Below are positions 52,635-61,065 of a stretch of DNA of 64,000 bases, one piece after another (position 1 is the stretch's first letter; each line of letters starts with the position of its first letter). The translations under genes were made by a program, and so were the position numbers. Location of the stretch: positions 1,550,001 through 1,614,000 of the forward strand of contig NZ_CP029008.1 of assembly GCF_024585165.1 (NCBI RefSeq), in the 5' to 3' direction. A model generated the notes under the pieces. It was given only the letters and a program-made list of their open reading frames with translations. It made no database searches and was not told the DNA's origin. This DNA is from Bradyrhizobium sp. WBOS07. GTDB lineage: Bacteria > Pseudomonadota > Alphaproteobacteria > Rhizobiales > Xanthobacteraceae.

Positions 52635-53882
52635 ATGCTTGACGTGACCGCAGCCCACGAGATCGCCGACGACGCCCGCGCGCGCGCCAATGTGGTGCGC
52701 CTCGCCGCAGCCCAGGCGCTGACCGGTGCCAACTCGGCCGTGATCTTCGCCACCGGCTCGATCGTCGGCGCCACCCTCGCACCCGACATGTCGCTCGCGA
52801 CCGTGCCGCTGTCGATGTACGTGCTCGGGCTTGCCGCCGGCACGCTGCCGACCGGCGCGATCTCGCGCCGTTTCGGTCGCCGCGTCGCCTTCGTCATCGG
52901 CACGGGCTTGGGCACGCTGACCGGCCTGCTCGGCTCATTCGCGATTCTGCACGGCTCGTTCGCGCTGTTCTGCGTCGCGACCTTCCTCGGCGGCCTCTAC
53001 GGCTCCGTCGCACAATCCTATCGCTTCGCCGCGGCCGACGGCGCCAGCGCGGCCTACCGGCCCAAGGCGCTGTCCTGGGTGATGGCGGGCGGCGTGTTCG
53101 CCGGCGTGCTCGGTCCACAGCTCGTGCAATGGACCATGGACGTCTGGCAGCCCTATCTGTTCGCCTTCAGCTTCCTGGTGCAGGCGGCCGTGGCGCTGAT
53201 CGCGATGGGCATCGTCGCCGGCGTCGACATTCCGAAGCCCGGGCCGGCCGACCTGCACGGCGGCCGGCCCCTGCTCACGATCGTGACTCAGCCGCGCTTC
53301 ATCGCGGCGGCGCTGTGCGGCGTCATCTCCTATCCCATGATGAATCTGGTGATGACCTCGGCGCCGCTCGCCATGCAGATGTGCGGCCTGTCCGTGTCAG
53401 ATTCCAATTTCGGCATTCAATGGCACATTGTCGCCATGTACGGGCCGAGCTTTTTCACGGGCGCGCTGATCGCCCGCTTCGGCGCCCCGAAGATCGTGGC
53501 CGTCGGCCTGCTGCTGGAAGCGGGCGCTGCCGGTATCGGCCTTTCGGGCCTCACGGCCATGCATTTCTGGGCCACGCTCGTCGTGCTCGGCGTGGGCTGG
53601 AACTTCTCCTTCATCGGCGCCTCGGCACTGGTGCTGGAGACGCACCGTCCGCACGAGCGCAACAAGGTGCAGGCCTTCAACGACTTCCTTGTATTCGGCA
53701 TGATGGCGCTCGGCTCGTTCGCTTCCGGGCAGCTGCTCGCCAATTACGGCTGGTCTGCGGTGAACCTCGTGGTGTTTCCGCCGGTCGTGCTGGGCCTCAT
53801 CGTGCTCTCGCTGGTCTCCTGGGCCCGTCGTCGCAAGGCGCGGCTGGACGCGGCGATGGGCGAGTTTCCGGACGCGGTCTAG
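52635..53882 (+). CDS. MFS transporter
   Basis: A 415-residue, 12-span major facilitator. Motif A is GAISRRFGRRVAFVIGTGLG after span 2. Later spans contain AQSYRFAAADGA and an atypical long central loop (DIPKPGPADLHGG). GGGCGGAAAAGCCG precedes the ATG. It resembles the YfkF/riboflavin-like or drug-export groups only loosely. A second MFS gene follows after a repeat, but they are not similar enough to be a duplication. Confidence 0.87.
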   Translation: MLDVTAAHEIADDARARANVVRLAAAQALTGANSAVIFATGSIVGATLAPDMSLATVPLSMYVLGLAAGTLPTGAISRRFGRRVAFVIGTGLGTLTGLLGSFAILHGSFALFCVATFLGGLYGSVAQSYRFAAADGASAAYRPKALSWVMAGGVFAGVLGPQLVQWTMDVWQPYLFAFSFLVQAAVALIAMGIVAGVDIPKPGPADLHGGRPLLTIVTQPRFIAAALCGVISYPMMNLVMTSAPLAMQMCGLSVSDSNFGIQWHIVAMYGPSFFTGALIARFGAPKIVAVGLLLEAGAAGIGLSGLTAMHFWATLVVLGVGWNFSFIGASALVLETHRPHERNKVQAFNDFLVFGMMALGSFASGQLLANYGWSAVNLVVFPPVVLGLIVLSLVSWARRRKARLDAAMGEFPDAV

Positions 53883-53958
53883 GTTGGCAGGAGGCTGTCA
53901 GCAGCGTTGATGCTTCGATCGCGGTCGAAGTGATTTTCTGAAGAAGGCAATTTAGATG

Positions 53959-54045
53959 TCGTCATGGCCGGGCTTGTCCCGGCCATCCACGTCTAGCCAC
54001 GTCGGAAGAAGAACGTGGATGCCCGGAACAAGTCCGGGCATGACG
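53959..54045. repeat. Palindromic repeat, GTCATGGCCGGGCTTGTCCCGGCCATCCACG family
   Basis: Inverted units (TCGTCATGGCCGGGCTTGTC...GGCCATCCACG and CGTGGATGCCCGGAACAAG...GGGCATGACGG) between two co-oriented MFS genes, ending about 24 bp before the second ATG. Confidence 0.85.
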
Positions 54046-54068
54046 GAGCGAAACGAACGGCAGATGAA

Positions 54069-55304
54069 ATGCTCGACAATTCTCGACATCCCACGCTTGA
54101 CGAATCTTCGCTCCGTTACGAAGGCTGGCGCATCGTCGCGGTCTGCTTCCTGCTCGCGACCTTCGGCTGGGGGCTCGGCTTCTACGGCCAGAGCGTCTAT
54201 GTCGCCGAGCTGCAGCGCGCGCGGGGCTGGCCGACCACGCTGATCTCCTCCGGCACGACGTTCTTCTATCTGTTCGGCGCGCTGCTCGTCGTGTTCGTCG
54301 GCGAAGCCGTGCGGACATACGGTCCGCGCCTCAGCCTCATCGCCGGCACGCTGGCGATGGCGGCAGCCAGCGTCGCGATCGGCGCGGTGCGCGAGCCCTG
54401 GCAACTCTATCTCGCCAATGCCGTGCTCGCCTTCGGCTGGGCCGGCACCAGCTTGGCCATGATCACCAACACGATCAGCCTGTGGTTCGACCACAAGCGC
54501 GGCATGGCGATCAGCCTCGCGCTCAACGGCGCCAGCTTCGGCGGCATTGCCGGCGTGCCGCTGCTGGTCATGTTGATCGGCCATGTCGGTTTCGCCAGCG
54601 CGATGTACATCGCCGCCGGGGGCATGCTGGTGCTGCTGCTGCCGGTGATCCTGGTTCTCGTCGGCCGCCCGCCCGATCACCACCGCCGGCACGCGGCGGC
54701 GAATTCCAGGCCGCAATCATCGACGCAGATCCGCGCCTGGGCGCTGCGTGACGTCGGCTTCCTCACGGTGACGATCGCCTTCGCCCTGGTGCTGTTCGCA
54801 CAGGTCGGCTTCATCGTGCACCTGATCTCGTTCCTCGATCCCGTGATCGGCCGCGAGCGTGCCGCCGTCGCGGTCGCGGTATTGACCGCGATGGCGGTGG
54901 TCGGCCGCGTGCTGTTCTCGCTGGTGATCGATCGTCTCAACCAGCGCCTGGCGTCCGCGCTGTCGTTCCTCAGCCAGGCCGCGGCGCTCCTCGTCGTCAT
55001 CAACCTGCACGACGACTATGTGCTGATCGCGGCCTGCGCCTTGTTCGGCTTCTCCGTCGGCAACCTCATCACGCTGCCGTCGCTGATCGTGCAGCGAGAG
55101 TTCGACAGTGCCGCGTTCGGCGTGCTGATCAGCCTCAATACCGCGATCAACCAGGTCACCTACGCGTTCGGCCCGGGCGTCGTCGGAGCCCTGCGCGATT
55201 GGTCCGGCGACTATTCGCTGCCGTTCTATCTCTGCGTCGCGCTGGAGGTTGTTGCCGCGGCGCTGATCATGGTGCGGGGAAAGCCAAAAGCGAAGATTGC
55301 GTAG
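54069..55304 (+). CDS. MFS transporter
   Basis: A 411-residue, 12-span major facilitator. The N-terminal GWGLGFYGQSVYVAELQRARGW is of the type found in monocarboxylate/oxalate-like transporters, as is VIDRLNQRLASALSFLSQAAA in the C half. I chose the ATG at 54069 (MLDNSRHPTLDES); the frame reaches further upstream but into a repeat. The stop TAG (55302-55304) is formed by the next palindromic repeat. The substrate is unknown. Confidence 0.87.
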   Translation: MLDNSRHPTLDESSLRYEGWRIVAVCFLLATFGWGLGFYGQSVYVAELQRARGWPTTLISSGTTFFYLFGALLVVFVGEAVRTYGPRLSLIAGTLAMAAASVAIGAVREPWQLYLANAVLAFGWAGTSLAMITNTISLWFDHKRGMAISLALNGASFGGIAGVPLLVMLIGHVGFASAMYIAAGGMLVLLLPVILVLVGRPPDHHRRHAAANSRPQSSTQIRAWALRDVGFLTVTIAFALVLFAQVGFIVHLISFLDPVIGRERAAVAVAVLTAMAVVGRVLFSLVIDRLNQRLASALSFLSQAAALLVVINLHDDYVLIAACALFGFSVGNLITLPSLIVQREFDSAAFGVLISLNTAINQVTYAFGPGVVGALRDWSGDYSLPFYLCVALEVVAAALIMVRGKPKAKIA

Positions 55305-55441
55305 GGTGGGCAAAGGCGCAGAATGCGCCGTGCCCACGATCTTCGGATGAGTCGGCAGAAGTCCGTGGGCACGCTTCGCTTTGCCCACCCTACGGCACCT
55401 GTACGAAGGCTCTGGATTGCTTCGCTACGCTCGCAATGACG
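55301..55441. repeat. Palindromic repeats: GTAGGGTGGGCAAAGGCGC pair plus half GTCATTGCGAGC unit
   Basis: Inverted GTAGGGTGGGCAAAGGCGCA / GCTTCGCTTTGCCCACCCTAC at 55301-55393, followed by a single half unit of the GTCATTGCGAGCGAAGC family at 55410-55441. The first unit contains the stop codon of the MFS gene. The region separates it from a convergent gene. Confidence 0.85.
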
Positions 55442-55499
55442 GGGAGAGATCGAAGTTCACGCGCCCCGCGGTTTCAGCAACGTCGCGACGTCACTCGCT

Positions 55500-56045
55500 C
55501 TAGCTCAGCTCCCTCACCTCGCCCTCGGGCAGCTCGAACTCGAACGTATTCAGCGTCATCGACACCATCGTGTAATAGCCGCACAGGCCGATCACCTCGA
55601 CGACGCCGCGCTCGCCGAGCAGCTTGACTGCCTCGTCGTAGAGGCCTTTCTCGACGCCGTGGCCCTCGTGCAGCGATTTCGCGAGATCGTAGATCATCTT
55701 GGCCTTGGGATCGTCGAAGTCGGGCGTGCGGCGGTCGCGGATGGCATCGATGACGCCAGGATCCATGCCGCCGGCGAGCGCGAGCCGCTTGTGTGCGTAC
55801 CATTCGTAATGCGCGGTCCAGTGCCGCGCCGTCACCAGGATCGCGATCTCCGAGAGCTTTGCCGGGAAGATCGTGTCGAAGCGCAAGACCTCGCCGAGCC
55901 GCGTGGCGTGGCGCGCCATCTCCGGGCTGTTGAGCCAGGCCATCATCGGCGCCGGCGGCTTGCCGCGCTTGCCGGCAATCGACTCGTCGTAGGTCTGCCG
56001 CTGGCTCTCGTTCATTTCGCCAGGCGAAAGAAGTCTCAGGCGCAT
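55500..56045 (-). CDS. Carboxymuconolactone decarboxylase-family protein
   Basis: 181 residues, all-helical CMD/AhpD-like fold (EIAILVTARHWTAHYEWYAHKRLA, then LALAGGMDPGVIDAI). There is no CXXC, so it is not a peroxidase of AhpD type. GAGGAAACGACC precedes the ATG at 56045; the frame extends 9 codons further without a better site. The substrate is unknown. It diverges from two acyl-CoA dehydrogenase genes whose first ribosome site (GGAAACGACC) is nearly identical. Confidence 0.87.
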   Translation of the reverse strand: MRLRLLSPGEMNESQRQTYDESIAGKRGKPPAPMMAWLNSPEMARHATRLGEVLRFDTIFPAKLSEIAILVTARHWTAHYEWYAHKRLALAGGMDPGVIDAIRDRRTPDFDDPKAKMIYDLAKSLHEGHGVEKGLYDEAVKLLGERGVVEVIGLCGYYTMVSMTLNTFEFELPEGEVRELS

Positions 56046-56183
56046 GGTCGTTTCCTCTTTGTTTTCAAGCACCGTCCTCGCCGCGGACTATAGCGGAATG
56101 CGGCGCGCGGAAGTGGTTGAATTCCGCGGGAGCTTGGCCCAGAGTCCTCGCCAACAAGTCGATTGCGATTGATGGAAACGACC

Positions 56184-57383
56184 ATGAGCGACACTGAATC
56201 CGCCGAGCTCGAAACATTCCGCGCCGAGACGCGCGCCTGGCTGGAAGCCAATTGTCCGCCGGAGATGCGCAAGCCCGCGACCTCGGACGCCGACGTGTTC
56301 TGGGGCGGCCGCAACGCAAAGTTCTCCTCCGAGCCGCAGCGCATCTGGTTCGAGCGCATGCGCGACAAGGGCTGGACCGTGCCGGACTGGCCGAAGGAAT
56401 ATGGCGGCGGCGGCCTCAGCGCGGCCGAGCACAAGGTGCTGCGCGCAGAGATGGCGCGGATCGGCGCGCGGCCGCCGCTGTCGAGCTTCGGCATCTGGAT
56501 GCTCGGGCCGGCGCTCTTGAAGTACGGCAACGAGGCCCAGAAGAAGGAGCATCTGCCGAAGATCGCCGCGGGCGAGATCCGCTGGTGTCAGGGCTATTCC
56601 GAGCCGAACGCCGGCTCCGATCTCGCTTCGCTGCAGACCCGCGCCGAGAGCGACGGCGACGATTTCATCATCACCGGCCAGAAAATCTGGACCTCCTACG
56701 CCAATTACGCCGACTGGATCTTCTGCCTGGTCCGCACCGATCCCGCGGCCAAGAAGCACGACGGCATCAGCTTCATCCTGTTCGACATGACGTCCAAGGG
56801 CGTCTCGACCAAGCCGATCCTCTTGATCTCCGGCTATTCGCCGTTCTGCGAAACCTTCTTCGACGGTGTCCGCGTGCCGAAATCGCACGTGGTCGGACAG
56901 ATCAACCGCGGCTGGGACGTCGCGAAATACCTGCTGCAGCACGAGCGTGCGATGATCTCAGGCATGGGCGAGCGCGGCGTCGGCCGTCCGCTCGGCCAGA
57001 TCGCGGCCGATACCGTCGGCACCGATGCGCTGGGGCGGCTCGACGATGCCATGCTGCGCGGCAGGATCGCGACGTTCGACGTCGATGAGGCCGCCCTTGC
57101 CGCCTGCGCCGAGCGCGCCGTCGATCTCGCCAAGGCCGGGCAGGCGCATCCGGCGTTCTCATCGGCGATGAAATATTACGGCACCGAGCTCAACAAGCGC
57201 CGCCACGAGATCCTGATGTCGGCGGGCGGCGTCGACGCGCTGGAATGGGAGAGCGAGCGCTCCCGGCAGGGCGCCCGTCCACGCGCCTGGCTGCGCACCA
57301 AGGCGAATTCGATCGAAGGCGGCACCTCCGAGGTCATGCTCGGCATCGTCGCCAAGCGCATCCTGGATCTGCCGGGGGCGTGA
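56184..57383 (+). CDS. Acyl-CoA dehydrogenase
   Basis: 399 residues. It has an N-terminal helical domain starting ETFRAETRAWLEANCPPEM, the GWTVPDWPKEYGGGGLS loop, YSEPNAGSDLASLQTRAE, TGQKIWTSYANYADWIF and a C-terminal IEGGTSEVMLGIVAKRIL. This is the larger (~400 residue) type that often pairs with a ~380-residue partner to form a heterotetramer. I chose the ATG at 56184 behind GGAAACGACC; an ATG at 56172 lacks a site. A partner gene of that size follows. Confidence 0.92.
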   Translation: MSDTESAELETFRAETRAWLEANCPPEMRKPATSDADVFWGGRNAKFSSEPQRIWFERMRDKGWTVPDWPKEYGGGGLSAAEHKVLRAEMARIGARPPLSSFGIWMLGPALLKYGNEAQKKEHLPKIAAGEIRWCQGYSEPNAGSDLASLQTRAESDGDDFIITGQKIWTSYANYADWIFCLVRTDPAAKKHDGISFILFDMTSKGVSTKPILLISGYSPFCETFFDGVRVPKSHVVGQINRGWDVAKYLLQHERAMISGMGERGVGRPLGQIAADTVGTDALGRLDDAMLRGRIATFDVDEAALAACAERAVDLAKAGQAHPAFSSAMKYYGTELNKRRHEILMSAGGVDALEWESERSRQGARPRAWLRTKANSIEGGTSEVMLGIVAKRILDLPGA

Positions 57384-57400
57384 AACACGCTCTCACCACC

Positions 57401-57502
57401 CGTCATTCCGGGGCGCCGCGATAGCGGCGAGCCCGGAATCCATAACCACCAGTCGGGAGTATGGATTCCGGGCCTGCGCCTGCGGCGCATCCCGGAATGA
57501 CG
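57401..57502. repeat. Palindromic repeat, TCATTCCGGGGCGC family
   Basis: Inverted CGTCATTCCGGGGCGCCGCG / CGGCGCATCCCGGAATGACG with inner CCGGAATCCATAACCACC / GTATGGATTCCGG, between two co-oriented dehydrogenase genes, like 11299-11403. Confidence 0.88.
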
Positions 57503-57534
57503 AACCAGATAGATTTCGAATCGGAAACACGCAC

Positions 57535-58674
57535 ATGGCTCTCGTCCTCACCGAAGAACAATCGATGCTCCGCGACTCCGCGCGCGGGCTGATCAGCGAC
57601 AAGGCGCCGGTGTCGCACCTGCGGCATCTGCGCGACAGCAAGGACCCCACCGGCTTCTCCAAGGAGCTTTGGCATTCCTTCGCCGAGATGGGTTTTGCCG
57701 GCCTCCTGGTGCCGGAGGAATTCGGCGGCAGCGGGCTTGGCTTCATGGAAGCTGGAATCGTGATGGAGGAGATCGGCCGAACCCTGATGCCGTCGCCCTT
57801 CCTCGCCACTTCAGTGGTTGCGGCCTCGGCCCTGAACCGCGGCGGCAATGCCGCGCAGAAATCGGACTACCTGCCGAAGATCGCGAACGGCTCGCTGCTC
57901 GCGACGCTGGCGATCGACGAGGGCGCCAAGCATCGTCCGCTGCAGACCAGCCTGCAGGCCGTGCGCGCCGGCAACGGCTTCAAGCTTTCCGGTGCCAAGG
58001 CGCTGGTGATCGACGGTCACGTCGCCGATCTCTTCATCCTCGCCGCCCGCACCGCGGGCTCCGCCGGCGAGCGTGACGGCCTGACGCTGTTCCTGGTCAA
58101 CCCCAAGGCCAAGGGCGTTGCGATCGAGCGCACCATCATGGTCGACGCCCACAATGCTGCGCGGATCGAGCTTGCCAATGTCGAAATCAATGCCGACGGC
58201 GTGCTCGGCGAGGTCGACCAGGGCGCCGCTCTGCTCGACGGCGTGCTCGACATCGGCCGCGGCGCGGTCGCCGCCGAGATGGTCGGCCTCAGCGACGAAG
58301 TCTTTGGTCGCACCGTCGAGTACCTCAAGAACAGGAAGCAGTTCGGCAAGCTGATCGGCGAATTCCAGGCGCTGCAGCACCGCGCCGCCGAGCTCTATGT
58401 CGACATCGAGATCACCCGCGCCGCCACCATGAAGGCGCTCCAGGCGCTGGACGCCGACGTCGCCAAGGCCGCATCGAGCGTCGCAGTGGCGAAGGCCCGC
58501 GCCGGCACCACCGCCACGCGCGCGGTGCAGGAAGGCGTGCAGATGCACGGCGGCATGGGCATGACCGACCAGTTCGACATCGGCTTCTTCATGAAGCGCG
58601 CAAGGGTGTGCGAGGAATTGTTTGGCGACGCCAATTACCAAACGGAGCAGCTGGCACGGGCGCGGGGGTATTGA
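57535..58674 (+). CDS. Acyl-CoA dehydrogenase
   Basis: 379 residues. It has LTEEQSMLRDSARGLI, GFAGLLVPEEFGGSGLGFM, TLAIDEGAKHRPLQTSLQ where the usual SEPGAGSD stretch would be, SGAKALVIDGHVADLFI and C-terminal LKNRKQFGKLIGEFQALQHR, MHGGMGMTDQFDIGFFMKR. The altered FAD/substrate loop suggests a partner subunit with reduced or changed catalysis. With the preceding gene it probably makes a heteromeric dehydrogenase. Confidence 0.9.
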   Translation: MALVLTEEQSMLRDSARGLISDKAPVSHLRHLRDSKDPTGFSKELWHSFAEMGFAGLLVPEEFGGSGLGFMEAGIVMEEIGRTLMPSPFLATSVVAASALNRGGNAAQKSDYLPKIANGSLLATLAIDEGAKHRPLQTSLQAVRAGNGFKLSGAKALVIDGHVADLFILAARTAGSAGERDGLTLFLVNPKAKGVAIERTIMVDAHNAARIELANVEINADGVLGEVDQGAALLDGVLDIGRGAVAAEMVGLSDEVFGRTVEYLKNRKQFGKLIGEFQALQHRAAELYVDIEITRAATMKALQALDADVAKAASSVAVAKARAGTTATRAVQEGVQMHGGMGMTDQFDIGFFMKRARVCEELFGDANYQTEQLARARGY

Positions 58675-58715
58675 GGCGTTGGGGGTGAGGCGCGAGCCGC
58701 GTGCCTCACCCTCGG

Positions 58716-58817
58716 TGTCATCGCCCGCGAAGGCGGGCGATCCAGTACGCCGCGGCCCCTCGGCACACGATTGACGTCTCGGAATACTGGATCGCCCGGT
58801 CAAGCCGGGCGATGACA
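58716..58817. repeat. Palindromic repeat, GTCATCGCCCGCGAAGGCGGGCGATCC family
   Basis: Inverted GTGTCATCGCCCGCGAAGGC...ATCCAGTA and TACTGGATCGCCCGG...GGGCGATGACA. Same family as 44507-44612. It forms the left part of a 278-bp convergent gap. Confidence 0.87.
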
Positions 58818-58850
58818 GTTGAGCCGGGAGATGATGCCTGCCCCAAATTC

Positions 58851-58936
58851 GTCATTGCGAGGAGCTCTTGCGACGAAGCAATCCAGAGTCTTTCTGCGGA
58901 GGCAGTCTGGATTGCTTCGCTTCGCTCGCAATGACG
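58851..58936. repeat. Palindromic repeat, GTCATTGCGAGGAGC family
   Basis: Inverted GTCATTGCGAGGAGCTCTTG...AAGCAATCC and GGATTGCTTCGCTTCGCTCGCAATGAC. Same family as 4941-5016, next to another family at 58716-58817 in the same gap, before the convergent binding-protein gene. Confidence 0.88.
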
Positions 58937-58952
58937 GTCGATAGACCTCCGC

Positions 58953-59993
58953 TTACCGCATCGGCGGCGCGTACTGCACGCCGCCCGCATTCCACAGCTG
59001 GTTCATGCCACGCGGAATCTTTAGCTTCGATTTCTCGCCGATGTTGCGGTCGTACATCTCGCCGTAATTGCCGACGTGGCGGATGATGCGGGCGGCCCAG
59101 TCCTTGGTGAGGCCGAGCTGCTCACCGTAACGGCCTTCGGTGCCGACGAGGCGCATCACTTCCGGCTTCTTCGACTTCAAGGCCTCGTCGATGTTCTCCG
59201 AGGTCACGCCCAGTTCCTCGGCGTTGATCATGGCATACAATGTCCACTTCACGATCATCATCCAATCGTCGTCGCGCTGGCGCACGACGGGGGCGAGCGG
59301 CTCCTTGGAGATCATGTCCGGCAGGATCATGTGGTCGCCGGGTTTCGAGAGGTTCAGCCGCAGCGCATAAAGCTGGGAAACGTCGGCGGAGAAGGTGTCG
59401 CATTTGCCGGTGTCGTAGGCTTTCACGACGTCGTCGAGCTTGTCGAACTTCACCTCTTCATACTTCATGTTGTTGACGCGGAAGTAATCGGCGACGTTGA
59501 GCGTCGTCGTGGTTCCGTTCTGCACGCAGATCTTGCTGTCGGCCAGCTCCAGCGAAGTCTCCTTGTTGCGCGCGCGCGGCACCATGAAGCCGACGCCGTC
59601 GTAATAGGCCACCGCCGGAAAATACAGGTCGTAGTCGAGCTCGCGCGCCATGCTCCAGGTCGTGTTGCGCGAGAGGATGTCCACCTTGCGGCTCTGCAGC
59701 TCCTTGAAGCGCTCGTTGGCGTCGAGCGGAACGAACTTCGCCTTGCCCGGATCGTTGAAGATCGCGGCGGCGACCGCGCGGCAGAAGTCGACGTCGAAGC
59801 CGGTCCAGTTGCCCTTGTCGTCGGGGATCGAGAAGCCCGGCAGGCCCTTGTTGACGCCGCACAGCACCTCGCCGCGGCGCACGGTGCGCTTCAGCGTGCG
59901 GGTGTCGTAGAATTCATAGATGATGGCCAGGACGGCGACCAGCACGGCGACCGCGAGCCCGATCAGCAGGCCGCCACGAAAAGTGCGCATCAT
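58953..59993 (-). CDS. Amino acid ABC substrate-binding protein (AapJ-like), membrane-anchored
   Basis: 346 residues. An N-terminal membrane span (about 7-27, without a clear cleavage site) and a charged linker (YDTRTLKRTVRRG) lead into a family 3 binding domain like AapJ of the general L-amino acid system: VNKGLPGFSIPDDKGNWTGF, VDFCRAVAAAIFND, QSRKVDILSRNTTWS. No permease or ATPase gene is near. The start is ATG at 59993 or 59990, behind GAGAACAAC. It may serve an ABC transporter encoded elsewhere or act as a sensor. Confidence 0.87.
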   Translation of the reverse strand: MMRTFRGGLLIGLAVAVLVAVLAIIYEFYDTRTLKRTVRRGEVLCGVNKGLPGFSIPDDKGNWTGFDVDFCRAVAAAIFNDPGKAKFVPLDANERFKELQSRKVDILSRNTTWSMARELDYDLYFPAVAYYDGVGFMVPRARNKETSLELADSKICVQNGTTTTLNVADYFRVNNMKYEEVKFDKLDDVVKAYDTGKCDTFSADVSQLYALRLNLSKPGDHMILPDMISKEPLAPVVRQRDDDWMMIVKWTLYAMINAEELGVTSENIDEALKSKKPEVMRLVGTEGRYGEQLGLTKDWAARIIRHVGNYGEMYDRNIGEKSKLKIPRGMNQLWNAGGVQYAPPMR

Positions 59994-60120
59994 GTTGTTC
60001 TCTCGAAAAATCGGGAAAAGGAATCAGGCGAGGGCGGGAGAGCGTGATCCTGATCCGGACAGGCCGCGCCGGCAAGGCGCGACGCGGTCGTCCGAAGAGA
60101 TCATGCTCGAATCGTGTCTC

Positions 60121-60714
60121 TCAGAGCTCAGGCTTCTGCCGGATGACCACCTTGGTGCCGACAGGGACGCGGTCGTAGAGATCGGCGACGTCGTTGTTGA
60201 CGAGGCGGAAGCAGCCCGAGGATACCTTGGTGCCGATCGTGTCGGGGCGGTTGGTGCCGTGGATGCGGTAGACGGTGGTGCCGAGATACATGGCGCGGGC
60301 CCCCAAGGGATTGCCGGGGCCGCCGGCCATGAAGCGCGGCAGATAGGGCTGGCGCTGGATCATCTCCGGCGGCGGCGTCCAGTCCGGCCACTCCTTCTTG
60401 TTGGTGATGGTCACCAGCCCCTGCCACTGGAAGCCGTCGCGGCCGACGCCGATGCCGTAGCGGATCGCGCGCCCGCCGGGCTGCACCAGATAGAGGTGAC
60501 GTTCGGCGGTCGAGACGATGATCGTGCCCGGCGGCTCGGTGGTGCGGAAGTAGACCACCTGCTTCTGCCATTCCGGCTCGAGCTGGTAACCATCATCGGC
60601 GATCAGGCCCGGCTCGTCGCCGCGGTCGGGCTGCTGGGCGAAGCCTTGCGGTGCGGATAGGATGAGCCCCACTGCAGCCATGAACATCCCTGTCAGGCGA
60701 CGAAAATCGGTCAT
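60121..60714 (-). CDS. L,D-transpeptidase (YkuD domain)
   Basis: 197 residues. A signal peptide (RRLTGMFMAAVGLILSAPQGFAQ) precedes a YkuD domain (about 62-190) with the catalytic motif HGTNRPDTIGTKVSSGCFRL: His152, Cys168, Arg170. It forms 3-3 peptidoglycan cross-links or attaches proteins to the wall in the periplasm. It is preceded by its own promoter region and followed by the anchored binding-protein gene after 127 bp. Confidence 0.93.
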   Translation of the reverse strand: MTDFRRLTGMFMAAVGLILSAPQGFAQQPDRGDEPGLIADDGYQLEPEWQKQVVYFRTTEPPGTIIVSTAERHLYLVQPGGRAIRYGIGVGRDGFQWQGLVTITNKKEWPDWTPPPEMIQRQPYLPRFMAGGPGNPLGARAMYLGTTVYRIHGTNRPDTIGTKVSSGCFRLVNNDVADLYDRVPVGTKVVIRQKPEL

Positions 60715-60902
60715 GTGAAGCTCTCCCCGCTGCCACAGCGCAAATCATTCAAAGCCATCAAACCTGAGGGGCAAGTTCATGGCAAGTTGATGGCGTGCCG
60801 CCCCGATATGTCACGAGAATACCTACGGTTTCTTGACCGTGCCCGGCAATGCCACAATCAGGGGATGGCGCGAAAAGCATAGATCGTCGCCGCAGCGGTA
60901 AT

Positions 60903-61022
60903 GCGCTCCCTCCGCCGCAAGCGGGGGAGGGTTGGGGAGAGGGTGTCTCCTCCAGGGAGGCCCCCAGAGGAGAGAACCCTCACCCGGCGCTACGCGCCAA
61001 CCTCTCCCGCAAGCGGGAGAGG
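60903..61022. repeat. Palindromic repeat, GCGCTCCCTCCGCCGCAAGCGGGGGAGGG family
   Basis: The left unit (ATGCGCTCCCTCCGCCGC...TTGGGGAGAGGGTGTCTCC) and right unit (CCCTCACCCGGCG...AACCTCTCCCGCAAGCGGGAGAGG) are inverted. They lie in a 351-bp gap between the transpeptidase gene and the membrane-protein gene; I see nothing else clear there apart from the transpeptidase promoter region. Confidence 0.84.
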
Positions 61023-61065
61023 CCCAGACCGAGCCCGGGGACAAATCGCTCGATCCAACTGGCAG

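Noticed and set aside
52635..55304. Two adjacent MFS genes as a recent tandem duplication
   Set aside because: They differ in motif A, loop lengths and N-terminal sequence, so they are not close paralogues.
57535..58674. Second dehydrogenase as a pseudogene because of its altered loop
   Set aside because: The frame is intact and all other family segments are conserved; altered loops are normal for partner subunits of heteromeric dehydrogenases.
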